Shown here: in pieces, positions 1-10,993 of the stretch | How the letters are laid out: each line of letters opens with the position of its first letter | Position numbering within the stretch: the stretch's first letter is position 1 | Assembly: GCF_014207705.1 (NCBI RefSeq) | Contig: NZ_JACHIU010000001.1 | Location: 1,488,001-1,552,000, forward strand | Origin: Sphaerisporangium rubeum | Lineage (GTDB): Bacteria > Actinomycetota > Actinomycetes > Streptosporangiales > Streptosporangiaceae | Direction: 5' to 3' | Length of the DNA: 64,000 bases | Notes under the pieces: model-generated | What the model was told of the DNA's origin: nothing | Databases searched by the model: none | Seen by the model: the letters and a program-made list of their open reading frames with translations, nothing else | Made by a program: the position numbers and the translations under genes

Positions 1-505
1 ACCACGACCCGCCTGTAGCCGACCACACCCGCCCCGTCGTTCCAGACCATGTCGGCTGGATTCATGCCATCCCTGTCGTATCGGCCGCCGAGCCGTGTTG
101 GCGTGACCATGCCATCCCAGGCCGGGCTTATCCGGCCGTGTCGTCCAGGTCGTGAGGGCCTGGTGGCAGCCCGGCTCATGTCGTCCCGGTTCGTGAGGGT
201 CTGGTGGTGAGACTCCGGTGGTGACGGTCGGCTGTGTTTTTTCTGGCGTGTCGGCTGGGGTCCTGCGGTGGCGCCGGCGCGGTGGGGTGTGGTGCGGTGA
301 ATTCGGCGCCTGGTACGGCGGTTGGCCGATGTGTCGGGTCAGTCCTTGGGGCGTCGTCCCTGGGTCGTGTCGTCCCGGGTCGTGTTGGTCCGGGTCGTGT
401 TGGTCCGGGACGTGTCTTCTTCGTCGCATCGGGCTGGGGTTTTTGCTGTGGCGCCGGCGCGGTGGGATCGGCGCCTGGTACGGCGGTTTGGTGGGTGAGG
501 TCGGG
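1..505. repeat. Repeat-rich non-coding stretch with a duplicated block
   Basis: I see no convincing gene here. The DNA is made of degenerate direct repeats. A 26-27 bp block (TCGTCC.GGT.CGTGAGGG) occurs near 141-166 and again near 181-207. A larger block with core GGCGCCGGCGCGGTGGG occurs at about 228-360 and 410-520, offset by about 180 bp, the second copy lacking a 17-bp piece. The second copy runs into the last codons and stop of the coiled-coil gene, and GTCAGTCCTTGGGG from that gene end is also present in the first copy. A related core recurs at about 56530-56590. Confidence 0.5.
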
Positions 506-2143
506 TCAGTCCTTGGGGGGGCGGGGGGGACGTAGGAGGGCTTCTGCGAGGGCGAGCATGGTTTCTTCGAGGCCGCTTAGGTGGCGGGTCAGGTCGGTGT
601 GGGTGGGGTGGAGGAGGTCTTGGATTGTTTTGGTCAGTTGGGGGTGGTCGGGGCGGGCTTGGATCAGGGGTTTCAGGGTGGGGATGGTTTCGGCTATGCG
701 GTCGGCGATGGTGGTGAGGTGTTCGGCTTGGGTGGCGGTTTGTGCGTCGATCAGCTCGCCGACGCGTTTGTGTACCTCGCCTACTTCGAGGAGTGCGGGG
801 AGTTGGCCTACGCGTTGGTTGACGGCTTCCAGGTGGTCGTCCAGGAGGTCCAGGCGTTCGTTGACGCCTTCGAAGTTGTCGCCGAAGGAGGTGAGGCGGG
901 TTTCCTGGTCGGCGAGTCTTGCCGTTACGGCATCGGATCTTGCGCCGAGGTCCTGGAGGGTGGAGCGGGTGGTATCCGCCGATGTGGTGAGGGTCTGGAG
1001 GTCCGAGGCGGTGGACTCCACCGTGGTCGTCAGGGCCGCGAGGTCGGAGCGGGTGGACTCTGTGGTCGCGGCCAAGGTTGCGAGGTTGGAGTGGGTGGAC
1101 TCCACGGTCGTGGTGAGGGTGGCGAGGGCGGATTGTGTGGTCGTGGTGAGGGCTTCCAGAGTGGTGCGGTCGGCCTCTGTTGTGGTGGTGAGGTGGTGGA
1201 CGGTGGCCTGGGTGGTTTCGGCTGTCGCTTGGGCTTGTTCGGCGGCGGAGCGGGTGGCTTCCAGGCAGGAGGTGAGGGATTTCAGGTGGGTGTGGGTGGT
1301 GTCGGTGTGGGTGGTCAGGCGGGAGTCGAGGGCTTCTAAGCGGGTGGTGATGGTGGTGAGGGTGGTGTCTATGGCGGTCAGGCGGGTGGTGAGCTGGGAT
1401 TCGGTGCCGGTGAGGCGGGTGGTGACCCCCTCCAGGCCGGTGGCGAGTTTTTCCATGGTGGCCGTGAGACGGTCCATGGTGGCGGCGAGGGTGTCCTCCA
1501 TGCCTTCGCTGAGGTCGAGGACGCAGCCTTCGACGCGTTCGGTGCGCTGGGTGAGGTCGAGCAGGGCCTTGTCGACGCGGGTGAAGCGGCCTCCCGCGGC
1601 TTCGATGCCGGACTGGAACTGGGCCAGGCGGCGGGTGAACTCGGCCATGCGGTCCGCCATGCCGTGGGTGCCGTCCAGGACCGCCTGGATGCGCTTCAGG
1701 GCCTCCGCGACGCCTTCGCGCACGGTGCTCAGGTCGGTCCACAGCGCGGGGAGCTCGGAGACGGGTTTGACGCGGTCGCCTACGGACTCGACGCGGTCGC
1801 CGAGGCCGGCGAGGCGGCTGCCGACGCCGTCCACCCGGTCGCGGACGATCTCGACGTGCTGCGCGAGGCCCTCGGCCCACACGGGGGGACGGGTGGCGAG
1901 CTCGCCGAGACGTCCCCCCATGTCCTCCAGCGCGCCGCTGAGGCCACCGAGCTCGCGTTCCCGCACCTCTCGCAGGACCCACTCCATGCCTTCCAGCCGC
2001 TGGCGGATCTCGTCGAGCACGGCGCCTTGGGTGCGCTGCTCGTAGACGTGGTCCTGTGCGGCGCGCGCGAGGAGCTCGCGCATGCGGTCGGAGATGGCGG
2101 TCTGGCTTCCCGCCTGGAGGAGGGTGTGGTTGGAGTGGTCCAC
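506..2143 (-). CDS. Long coiled-coil, Thr-rich hypothetical protein
   Basis: I do not recognise a family. The 545-residue product is almost entirely predicted coiled coil, rich in Leu, Thr, Arg and Glu, with no signal peptide or membrane segment. The middle and C-terminal half contains a 14-residue repeat of the type LxxLTTTVESTxSD, matching a 42-bp DNA period near 1011-1180. Such proteins resemble apolipoprotein-like or cytoskeletal filament proteins, but similarity could be compositional only. The GTG start at 2143 is chosen because AAGGAG lies 6 bases upstream; a longer reading to 2242 has no such site and a different composition. The C-terminus is RPPRPPKD. It is transcribed away from the methyltransferase gene's side, with a short AT-rich region upstream. 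A function is not assigned. Confidence 0.75.
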   Translation of the reverse strand: MDHSNHTLLQAGSQTAISDRMRELLARAAQDHVYEQRTQGAVLDEIRQRLEGMEWVLREVRERELGGLSGALEDMGGRLGELATRPPVWAEGLAQHVEIVRDRVDGVGSRLAGLGDRVESVGDRVKPVSELPALWTDLSTVREGVAEALKRIQAVLDGTHGMADRMAEFTRRLAQFQSGIEAAGGRFTRVDKALLDLTQRTERVEGCVLDLSEGMEDTLAATMDRLTATMEKLATGLEGVTTRLTGTESQLTTRLTAIDTTLTTITTRLEALDSRLTTHTDTTHTHLKSLTSCLEATRSAAEQAQATAETTQATVHHLTTTTEADRTTLEALTTTTQSALATLTTTVESTHSNLATLAATTESTRSDLAALTTTVESTASDLQTLTTSADTTRSTLQDLGARSDAVTARLADQETRLTSFGDNFEGVNERLDLLDDHLEAVNQRVGQLPALLEVGEVHKRVGELIDAQTATQAEHLTTIADRIAETIPTLKPLIQARPDHPQLTKTIQDLLHPTHTDLTRHLSGLEETMLALAEALLRPPRPPKD

Positions 2144-2329
2144 CGAGGGCTCCTTCGCTCGCCGGCGCACGCCTGGCGGTGAAGGGGTGCACGACGAACA
2201 AATCGGGTGAAACGACGGTCGATGAAATCCCGCGCGGGCCAACTGTAGTGCCTGAGCACGTCTCTTTCCGGGCCGAGTTTAAAACATCGTGATTATCGAT
2301 AAATTGCCCGTGTTTGCTATCGTCGCAGG

Positions 2330-3793
2330 TCAGGCCGGGTCGCAGATGAGCGCGTACGGATGATCGCCGATCCGGGTGAGTGCCACGACTCCGGAATTCT
2401 TTCCTGAAAGCCGCAAATCCTTGCGAAGGCGTTCAATGTCCAGCGCGGAGCCGCGTTTCTTGAGGGTCACGGTGCCGATGTCACGGGCCCGCAGCGCGGC
2501 CCGCAGCCTTTTCAGGGAAAACGGCAGCGTTTCCAGCACCTCGTACCGCGAGGCCCACGGCGTGACCGCCGGCCCGTCCCCGGTGATGTACGCGATGCGC
2601 GCGTCGAGCAGCCGCCCCTCCACCGAGGCGGCGACCTCGGCCACCAGGTGCGCGCGGATCGCCGCTCCGTCCGGTTCGTACAGATACCGCCCCACCGGCC
2701 CGACCGGCGGGTCCCCGAGCGCGGAGTCCGGTGTGAGACTCAGCGCGGACGGCGGCGCAGGCGGCGTGGACGACGTGGACGACGTGGACGGCGCAGGTGC
2801 CGCGGCCGGCGGTCCCGGCTGCTCGGATGACGGCTTCGGCGGCTCAGATGAGGGTCCCGGCCGCTCGGACGAGGGTCCCGGCCGCTCGGACGAGGGTCCC
2901 GGCCGCTCGGACGAGGGTCCCGGCCGCTCGGACGAGGGTCCCGGCCGCTCGGACGAGAGTCCCGGCCGCTCGGACGAGAGTCCCGGCCGCTCGGACGAGA
3001 GTCCTGGAGGCCGGGACGACAGCATGGTGGCCCGCCGGTGCACCCCCGGTGTGGCGAGGACGCCGGTCCAGACGGCGGCCTCCTTGACCTCGCCGCGCCA
3101 GGAGACCCACTCGGTCTCGGCGTCGGCAGGCAAAACGTCGTACGGCACGCCTGGTGCGACCTTCAGGCACGCGCCGCGTGCGCGCGCCGCCAGAGCCAGG
3201 ACATCCGGCCATGGCGGCGAGTAGGACATGGGGTCGAAGACCCGCCTGCCGGTGGTGCGCCGCGCGGGGTCGGCGAACAGCGCGTCGTGCCGTTCCGGCT
3301 CCACGGCTTCGGCGTCCCCCACGGTGACGGTCACCAGCGCCGACAGGCCGAGCGCGGCGGCGTTGGCGCGAGCGACCTCCACGGTCAGCGGGTCGCGATC
3401 CACCGCGTCGACACGGCACCCGGCGCGGGCCAGGGCCAGCAGGTCGCCGCCGATGCCGCAGCAGGCGTCCGCGACCCGGTCGCCTGGCCCGAACCGGCCG
3501 GCGCGGTGGGCCGCGACCTCGGCGCGGGTGGCCTGCTCCAGGCCGTCAGGCGTGAAATACATCACGCCGGCGTCGGCGCCGAACTTCGCCGTCGCACGCG
3601 AACGCAGCCGCGCCTGGGTGAGTGCGGCGCCGGTGAGCCCTGCGGGGTAGGTCCTGCGCAACGTCACCGCCGCCGCGACGGCGTCCGCGCCTTCGGCGAC
3701 GGCGCGCTCGGCGTCCGCCAGCGCGCGCAGGCCGCGCGGGGTCAGCAGTTCGCGGAAGGCGTCGAGATCCACGCCTGCTGACGCTACCGGCAC
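2330..3793 (-). CDS. Class I SAM-dependent methyltransferase with THUMP-like C-terminal domain
   Basis: The product (up to 487 residues) has an N-terminal helical part, then a Rossmann methyltransferase core with motif I VADACCGIGGDLLALA and a FADPARR motif in place of motif IV, then a C-terminal THUMP-like domain (GTVTLKKRGSALD, VALTRIGDHPYALIC). THUMP domains bind RNA, so a role in RNA methylation is likely but the substrate is unknown. Between the two domains, about residues 257-330, sits an insert of roughly ten heptapeptides of type GPSSERP, followed by a Pro/Ala/Ser stretch; the insert is unusual for the family and looks like an expanded linker. The start is uncertain: GTG at 3793 lacks a clear ribosome site, and GTG at about 3772 (VDLDAFRELL) is an alternative. 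Confidence 0.85.
   Translation of the reverse strand: MPVASAGVDLDAFRELLTPRGLRALADAERAVAEGADAVAAAVTLRRTYPAGLTGAALTQARLRSRATAKFGADAGVMYFTPDGLEQATRAEVAAHRAGRFGPGDRVADACCGIGGDLLALARAGCRVDAVDRDPLTVEVARANAAALGLSALVTVTVGDAEAVEPERHDALFADPARRTTGRRVFDPMSYSPPWPDVLALAARARGACLKVAPGVPYDVLPADAETEWVSWRGEVKEAAVWTGVLATPGVHRRATMLSSRPPGLSSERPGLSSERPGLSSERPGPSSERPGPSSERPGPSSERPGPSSERPGPSSEPPKPSSEQPGPPAAAPAPSTSSTSSTPPAPPSALSLTPDSALGDPPVGPVGRYLYEPDGAAIRAHLVAEVAASVEGRLLDARIAYITGDGPAVTPWASRYEVLETLPFSLKRLRAALRARDIGTVTLKKRGSALDIERLRKDLRLSGKNSGVVALTRIGDHPYALICDPA
2811..3020 (-). repeat. Coding 21-bp tandem repeat, about 10 units
   Basis: Unit GGTCCCGGCCGCTCGGACGAG (plus strand) is repeated in frame. Five consecutive perfect copies start at 2853, two copies carry AGT for GGT (2958, 2979), and degenerate units flank both sides. 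On the coding strand it encodes the heptapeptide linker of the methyltransferase. The near-perfect central copies suggest recent expansion. Confidence 0.9.
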
Positions 3794-4180
3794 CTACGGG
3801 TGGCGCGGGCGAGGCCTTAGATGGACATGTCGGCACGTGTGGGTGGGGTGAGTGGACCAAGGAGGGACATGTCGGCACGCGCGGGTGGAGGGAGCGGGCC
3901 ACGGATGGACCTGTTGAGTCCATGTCTGCTGATGGAGACGACACGCGGGGATGGGGTGAGTGGATCAGGGATGAACATCTCGGCACGTGCGGGTGGGGTG
4001 AGTGGGTAAGGGGTGGACATGTCGGCATGCGGGGGTGGGGTGAGTGGGTCAGGGATGAACATCTCGGCACGCGGGGATCGCGTGAGCGGGTCAAGGAAGG
4101 GACATGGTGTGTTTGTGTCTGGCGGTGGCGGTGGCGGTGGCGGTGGCGGTGGCGGTGGCGGTGGCGGTGGCGGGGGTCGC
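3794..4180. repeat. 42-bp minisatellite followed by a GGTGGC hexamer tract
   Basis: No gene is accepted in this stretch upstream of groES. It holds about six degenerate copies of a 42-bp unit beginning ATGGACATGTCGGCACG and ending GTGGGGTGAGTGG, at about 3821, 3863, 3971, 4013 and 4055, with one disrupted copy between 3905 and 3970. From 4121 to 4173 it turns into a GGTGGC hexanucleotide tract. Because 42 and 6 are multiples of three, long open frames appear on both strands, but none has a credible start or composition. Confidence 0.75.
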
Positions 4181-4279
4181 GGGTAGCGTGAGTAGGTTGG
4201 GAAAAGGGACATGTCGGCCGAGGAAGGTTCTGTTCGCTAGGGGCTGTTCGGCGGACTGACCTGGGACGGCCTGTCCGTG

Positions 4280-4308
4280 TTGACTGTGTCGGCGGCCTTG
4301 CATACTGT
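4280..4308 (+). promoter_or_regulatory. groES-groEL promoter
   Basis: TTGACT at 4280-4285 and TACTGT at 4303-4308 are separated by 17 bases, a good housekeeping-sigma promoter. The expected start near 4315 falls at the edge of the CIRCE operator, as is usual for HrcA control. Confidence 0.75.
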
Positions 4309-4314
4309 TCAGTG

Positions 4315-4341
4315 TTGGCACTCTCCGATGGAGAGTGCCAA
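4315..4341. promoter_or_regulatory. CIRCE operator (HrcA site)
   Basis: A perfect 9-bp inverted repeat with 9-bp spacer, TTGGCACTC-N9-GAGTGCCAA, differs from the canonical CIRCE arms (TTAGCACTC/GAGTGCTAA) by one symmetric base. It lies just after the promoter and about 95 bp before groES, so HrcA heat-shock repression of groES-groEL1 is expected. Confidence 0.95.
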
Positions 4342-4436
4342 GACAAAATGCGACGAGGCAGGTCTGACACCCGCGACGGCAGGCCGCTGGTCGCCTCTTC
4401 AGCTCGTCATCACAAATCTGAAGGGGAGGTCCGATC

Positions 4437-4748
4437 GTGACGACCGCCACCAAGGTTCCCGTTAAGCCGCTCGGCGACCGCATCGTGGTCCAGCCGCTTG
4501 AGGCAGAGCAGACGACCGCTTCCGGTCTGGTGATCCCGGACACCGCCAAGGAGAAGCCCCAGGAGGGGCGCGTCCTCGCGGTGGGCCCGGGTAACTGGGA
4601 CGAGGACGGCGACAAGCGCATCCCGCTCGACGTCAAGGAGGGCGACGTCGTCCTCTACAGCAAGTACGGCGGCACCGAGGTCAAGTACGGCGGCGAGGAG
4701 TACCTGGTGCTCTCCGCCCGCGACGTTCTCGCGATCATCGAGAAGTAA
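4437..4748 (+). CDS. groES: Co-chaperonin GroES (Hsp10)
   Basis: The 103-residue product has the full GroES fold: [26 protein letters not shown] with the mobile-loop segment TASGLVIPD, and the C-terminal [18 protein letters not shown]. It caps GroEL in cytosolic, ATP-driven protein folding. GTG at 4437 is preceded by GGGGAGG at 4423-4429. It is the first gene of a groES-groEL1 operon under the CIRCE operator. Length and motifs are normal. Confidence 0.98.
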   Translation: MTTATKVPVKPLGDRIVVQPLEAEQTTASGLVIPDTAKEKPQEGRVLAVGPGNWDEDGDKRIPLDVKEGDVVLYSKYGGTEVKYGGEEYLVLSARDVLAIIEK

Positions 4749-4835
4749 AGCCCCGGGCGCGTAAGCGGCCATCTCCACGGAGCCTTACAGAAAACGCGTA
4801 TCAAGCCCCGGGTGCTTCACCGAAGGCCCGGGGCT
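4749..4835 (+). terminator. Intercistronic hairpin between groES and groEL1
   Basis: AGCCCCGGG at 4804-4812 pairs with CCCGGGGCT at 4827-4835 over a 14-base loop. A second identical left arm, AGCCCCGGG at 4749-4757 directly after the groES stop, could pair with the same right arm. This may set the groES:groEL ratio by attenuation or mRNA processing; it has no U-run. Confidence 0.55.
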
Positions 4836-4856
4836 CTGATGCTGAGAGGACCTTAA

Positions 4857-6479
<1,623 letters not shown>

Positions 6480-6522
6480 CGCGGTCCCGCACAGGGCCAT
6501 CGGCCCGCTTCACGGTTCGACA

Positions 6523-6559
6523 CCACGGCCCGTGCCTCGCGACGAGGCACGGGCCGTGG
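6523..6559 (+). terminator. groEL1 terminator
   Basis: A 17-bp perfect stem (CCACGGCCCGTGCCTCG with loop CGA and its complement) lies about 45 bp after the groEL1 stop. It is followed by a weak T-containing stretch. It should end the groES-groEL1 transcript. Confidence 0.85.
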
Positions 6560-6815
6560 CTATTTCGCGGAAAAGATTTTTCCGGCCGTGATTTGGCGGC
6601 ACGGTAAACCGATCGGCGTGCCGGCGCGTCGGGCGGACGTCAACCTCATCCTTCCCCTCTGGGGGCGACATCTAACAAATACCCGCGAATTCGGGTACGC
6701 CTGCGAAATGGGGAAACGTACCTGTGTTCGCTTGATTACCCTCGGTTATCGAAGCGTCAATGTGACCAATCCGTATCCATTCACTATGACGACATGCGCG
6801 ATCGTGGCGGGCATC
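6560..6815. other. Upstream region of the sigma factor gene
   Basis: This less GC-rich stretch has no accepted gene. It must hold the promoter of the sigma factor gene, but I see no convincing -35/-10 pair. An open frame extends from 6588 into the sigma gene, but the translated segment before 6816 has no family features. Confidence 0.4.
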
Positions 6816-7442
6816 ATGCGTAACGTGACCGAGGGATGCGTCGCCGACGCCAAGGCCGGGGTAAGGCTTGCGACGAGATCGGATGAGTCCGACCTCAGGG
6901 ATCTGACGAGCCTTGCCGTGCAGGGGGATCGCAGCGCGATCGAATCATTGCTGGGCCGCTTGCGGCCCATGGTGGTGCGCTATTGCCGCGCCAGGCTCGG
7001 CCGGGTCTCCGGTCATTACCACATAGCCGACGACGTGGCCCAGGAGGTGTGCATCGCGGTCCTGGCCGCGCTGCCGCGTTACCGGGACATGGGCCGGCCG
7101 TTCGCGTCGTTCGTCTTCGGCATCGCCTCGCACAAGGTGGCGGACGCGCTGCGCAGCTCGGTGCGGTCCGCCGTGCCGACCCAGGACCTGCCGGACGGTC
7201 CCGACCAGGGGCCGGGGCCGGAGGAGACCGTGGTGCGGTACATCGAGGCCGAGCACGCGCGAGCGCTGCTGTCCCGCCTTCCCGACAACCAGCGTGAGCT
7301 GATCATCTTGCGCGTGGTGTCAGGACTGTCGGCGGAGGAGACGGGTAACGTACTCGGTATGTCACCAGGTGCGGTTCGCGTCGCTCAGCATCGGGCCCTG
7401 GCCAGGTTGCGTGCGATGGCCGAGCTGGAGTCGATAGCTTGA
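6816..7442 (+). CDS. ECF-like RNA polymerase sigma factor, SigD/ShbA type
   Basis: The product (208 residues from ATG 6816) has region 2 ([36 protein letters not shown]) and region 4 with its helix-turn-helix ([39 protein letters not shown]). It is an ECF sigma factor that redirects RNA polymerase. The closest relatives I recall are Streptomyces ShbA, which drives hrdB, and mycobacterial SigD. The position between groEL1 and guaB is the same as for those genes. The start is not certain: ATG 6816, ATG 6786 or GTG 6825 are all possible with weak ribosome sites. A small downstream ORF overlaps its stop (TTGA) and probably encodes its anti-sigma partner. Confidence 0.9.
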   Translation: MRNVTEGCVADAKAGVRLATRSDESDLRDLTSLAVQGDRSAIESLLGRLRPMVVRYCRARLGRVSGHYHIADDVAQEVCIAVLAALPRYRDMGRPFASFVFGIASHKVADALRSSVRSAVPTQDLPDGPDQGPGPEETVVRYIEAEHARALLSRLPDNQRELIILRVVSGLSAEETGNVLGMSPGAVRVAQHRALARLRAMAELESIA

Positions 7443-7645
7443 CCTCTCTGCGGCCGGCACGCCGGGTGCGCAGGCACGGGCCGGAGGCCGACCCGGCGGT
7501 GCTCCGGACGGATGATGTGCTCGACGCGCTGGCGCGCCGGGAGCCGGCGCCGGACGGCGGTGACGCCGCCGTGCGCCTGCTGCGCGCGCTCACCGAGGAC
7601 GTCGATCAGCGGCTCTCCTCGGTGTCGATCACGCCGTCGACGTAG
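7439..7645 (+). CDS. Small RsdA-like putative anti-sigma peptide
   Basis: A 68-residue frame begins at a TTG that overlaps the sigma factor stop by 4 bases, implying translational coupling. Its third codon positions are strongly GC-rich, as in real genes here. The segment [28 protein letters not shown] resembles the N-terminal sigma-binding part of mycobacterial RsdA (an LLDALAEREE-like segment), but the usual transmembrane and extracellular parts are missing. The end overlaps the convergent DUF5319 gene by 40 bp. It may be a minimal anti-sigma factor or the remnant of a longer one; alternatively non-functional. Confidence 0.55.
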   Translation: MTSLRPARRVRRHGPEADPAVLRTDDVLDALARREPAPDGGDAAVRLLRALTEDVDQRLSSVSITPST

Positions 7646-7983
7646 CCTCGCGCGTATTCCCAGCTCACGTAGTGGGCCGGGTCGGGCTCGAAGGCCGGCT
7701 CGTGGACCTGGGGCCGTCCGTGGTTGATCATCTGGCGCAGGTTCCCCCGCAGGAGATCCCACCCGAAGTAGTGTTGTTCACCGCATTCAGGGCAGTCCAG
7801 GCACAGGCCGAGGATGCCCCGCGGTTCGAGCAGCGAGCGAAAGACCTCGACGTCGGCGAGGTCGGTGAGGGCCTCCTCGCGCTCCGCCAAGGTCAGCGGC
7901 TCGCAGGGGGCGGACTCGCCGAGCACCGCCGTGGGGTCGTTCGGGTCGTCCGCGAACGGATCGCGGGGGACATCTTCCAGCAC
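7606..7983 (-). CDS. DUF5319 domain protein
   Basis: The 125-residue protein starts LEDVPRDPFADDPNDP and contains a CxxC pair in LCLDCPECGEQHYFGW, plausibly metal-binding. This family sits next to sigD/shbA and guaB throughout actinobacteria, but its function is unknown. GTG at 7983 is preceded by AAGGTGG; GTG at 7992 is an alternative. It is convergent with the sigma operon and overlaps the small RsdA-like frame at its 3' end. Cytosolic, no signal peptide. Confidence 0.85.
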   Translation of the reverse strand: MLEDVPRDPFADDPNDPTAVLGESAPCEPLTLAEREEALTDLADVEVFRSLLEPRGILGLCLDCPECGEQHYFGWDLLRGNLRQMINHGRPQVHEPAFEPDPAHYVSWEYARGYVDGVIDTEESR

Positions 7984-8169
7984 GCATTCCACCTTATGAC
8001 CCTTGGTTGTCCTGGTGAGAGAAAGTGCCGGTAAGCGGACATCCCATCGCGTGTCGCCGTCCCGCCGTCCACCGGCGGGACGGGCTCCTGACCTGGGGGC
8101 CACTAAACTGGTGGCCCGGGGCCGGCGCCTTTCCCGGTTTTGAGAGCGCCATGGGCAAAAGTGGGGTGA

Positions 8170-9651
<1,482 letters not shown>

Positions 9652-9735
9652 ACCCGCGTCCGGGATGTACCGGGTCGTGGCGGGGTAGGACGTTGTGGGC
9701 TTCCGGCGTCGACGAGGAACGGAACGAGCGAGAGC

Positions 9736-10854
9736 ATGAGTCAGGTTGAGATCGGCCGGGGCAAGAGCGGCCGCCGCGGGTTCGAGCTGGACGAGATCGG
9801 CATCGTGCCGTCGCGGCGCACCCGCGACCCCGAGGAGGTGTCGATCGCGTGGCAGATCGACGCCTACCGCTTCGAGCTCCCCGTCGTGGTGAGCCCGATG
9901 GACAGCGTGGTCTCGCCGACCACCGCGATCCAGATCGGCCGCCTCGGCGGCCTGGCCGTGCTGGACCTCGAAGGGCTGTGGACCCGCTACGAGGACCCGG
10001 CGTCGCTGCTGTCGGAGGTCGCCGAGCTCCAGGGTGAGGCGGCCACCCGCCGCCTGCAGGAGATCTACTCGGCGCCGATCAGCGACGAGCTCATCGGCCG
10101 CCGCATCGAGGAGGTCCGCTCCGCCGGGGTGACCACCGCGGCCCGGCTGTCGCCGCAGCGCACCGCGCAGCACTACAAGGCTGTGGTCGACGCCGGCGCC
10201 GACATCTTCGTGATCCGCGGCACGACCGTCTCGGCCGAGCACGTCTCCGGCCGCGCCGAGCCGCTCAACCTCAAGCAGTTCATCTACGAGCTCGACGTCC
10301 CGGTGGTCGTGGGGGGCTGCGCCACCTACACCGCGGCGCTCCACCTGATGCGCACCGGGGCCGCCGGTGTGCTCGTCGGCTTCGGCGGCGGCTCCGGCCA
10401 CACCACCCGCACCGTGCTCGGCGTGGCCGTCCCCATGGCCACCGCCATCGGCGACGTCGCCGCGGCCCGCCGCGACTACCTCGACGAGTCCGGCGGCCGG
10501 TACGTCCACGTCATCGCCGACGGCGGCATGACGAGCTCCGGCGACATCGCCAAGGCCATCGCCTGCGGCTCCGACGCCGTGATGGTCGGCTCACCACTGG
10601 CCAGAGCGTCGGAGGCCCCGGGCCGCGGCCACCACTGGGGCTCGGAGTCCCACCACCCCGACCTGCCGAGAGGCGCACGCGTCGAGGTCGGCACCATCGG
10701 CAGTCTCCAGGAGATCCTGCACGGCCCCTCCACGGTCGCCGACGGCTCCATGAACCTCATGGGTGCCCTGCGCCGCACCATGGCCACCGCCGGCTACTCC
10801 GACATCAAGGAGTTCCAGCGTGTCGAGGTCGTGGTGGCCCCCCAGCAGCACTGA
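9736..10854 (+). CDS. guaB3: GuaB3-family IMP dehydrogenase-related protein
   Basis: The 372-residue protein is an IMPDH/GMP reductase barrel without CBS domains. It keeps the nucleotide-binding parts ([28 protein letters not shown]). In the loop where guaB has GPGSICTT, this protein has GGGSGHTT (residues 217-224), so the position of the catalytic Cys is His222. The same family exists in most actinobacteria next to guaB. Its activity is debated, with a GMP reductase-like or regulatory role proposed. ATG 9736 follows GAACGAGCGAGAGC, a modest ribosome site. Confidence 0.9.
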   Translation: MSQVEIGRGKSGRRGFELDEIGIVPSRRTRDPEEVSIAWQIDAYRFELPVVVSPMDSVVSPTTAIQIGRLGGLAVLDLEGLWTRYEDPASLLSEVAELQGEAATRRLQEIYSAPISDELIGRRIEEVRSAGVTTAARLSPQRTAQHYKAVVDAGADIFVIRGTTVSAEHVSGRAEPLNLKQFIYELDVPVVVGGCATYTAALHLMRTGAAGVLVGFGGGSGHTTRTVLGVAVPMATAIGDVAAARRDYLDESGGRYVHVIADGGMTSSGDIAKAIACGSDAVMVGSPLARASEAPGRGHHWGSESHHPDLPRGARVEVGTIGSLQEILHGPSTVADGSMNLMGALRRTMATAGYSDIKEFQRVEVVVAPQQH

Positions 10855-10870
10855 GCCCGTCCAGCCACAG

Positions 10871-10950
10871 ACGACCACAGACGACCACAGACGACCACAG
10901 ACGACCACAGACGACCACAGACGACCACAGACGACCACAGACGACCACAG
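10871..10950. repeat. 10-bp tandem repeat ACGACCACAG, 8 perfect copies
   Basis: Eight perfect head-to-tail copies of ACGACCACAG lie 17 bp after the guaB3 stop, immediately before the terminator palindrome. The period equals about one DNA turn. A second short 10-bp array, CACGCGGTGT x3 with partial flanks, lies at 11051-11080 on the far side of the palindrome. Confidence 0.95.
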
Positions 10951-10951
10951 A

Positions 10952-10993
10952 CGACACCGCCGCGCCGGACCGAGGTCCGGCGCGGCGGTGTCG
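10952..10993. terminator. Bidirectional terminator between guaB3 and nagA
   Basis: A perfect palindrome with 20-base arms (CGACACCGCCGCGCCGGACC, loop GA, and its complement) lies between the convergent guaB3 and nagA genes. It can act on both transcripts. Confidence 0.85.

Noticed and set aside
339-2201. A 620-residue minus-strand frame and a 603-residue plus-strand frame over the coiled-coil gene
   Set aside because: Both have Arg/Pro/His- or Arg/Ser-rich composition typical of frame shadows, while the chosen frame has coiled-coil composition and a ribosome site.
3817-4212. Proline-rich 131-residue minus-strand frame over the 42-bp array
   Set aside because: It exists because the period is a multiple of three and includes a run of Pro from the hexamer tract. 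There is no convincing ribosome site and no family resemblance.
10871-10950. CRISPR array
   Set aside because: The units are contiguous 10-mers without unique spacers and no cas gene is nearby.
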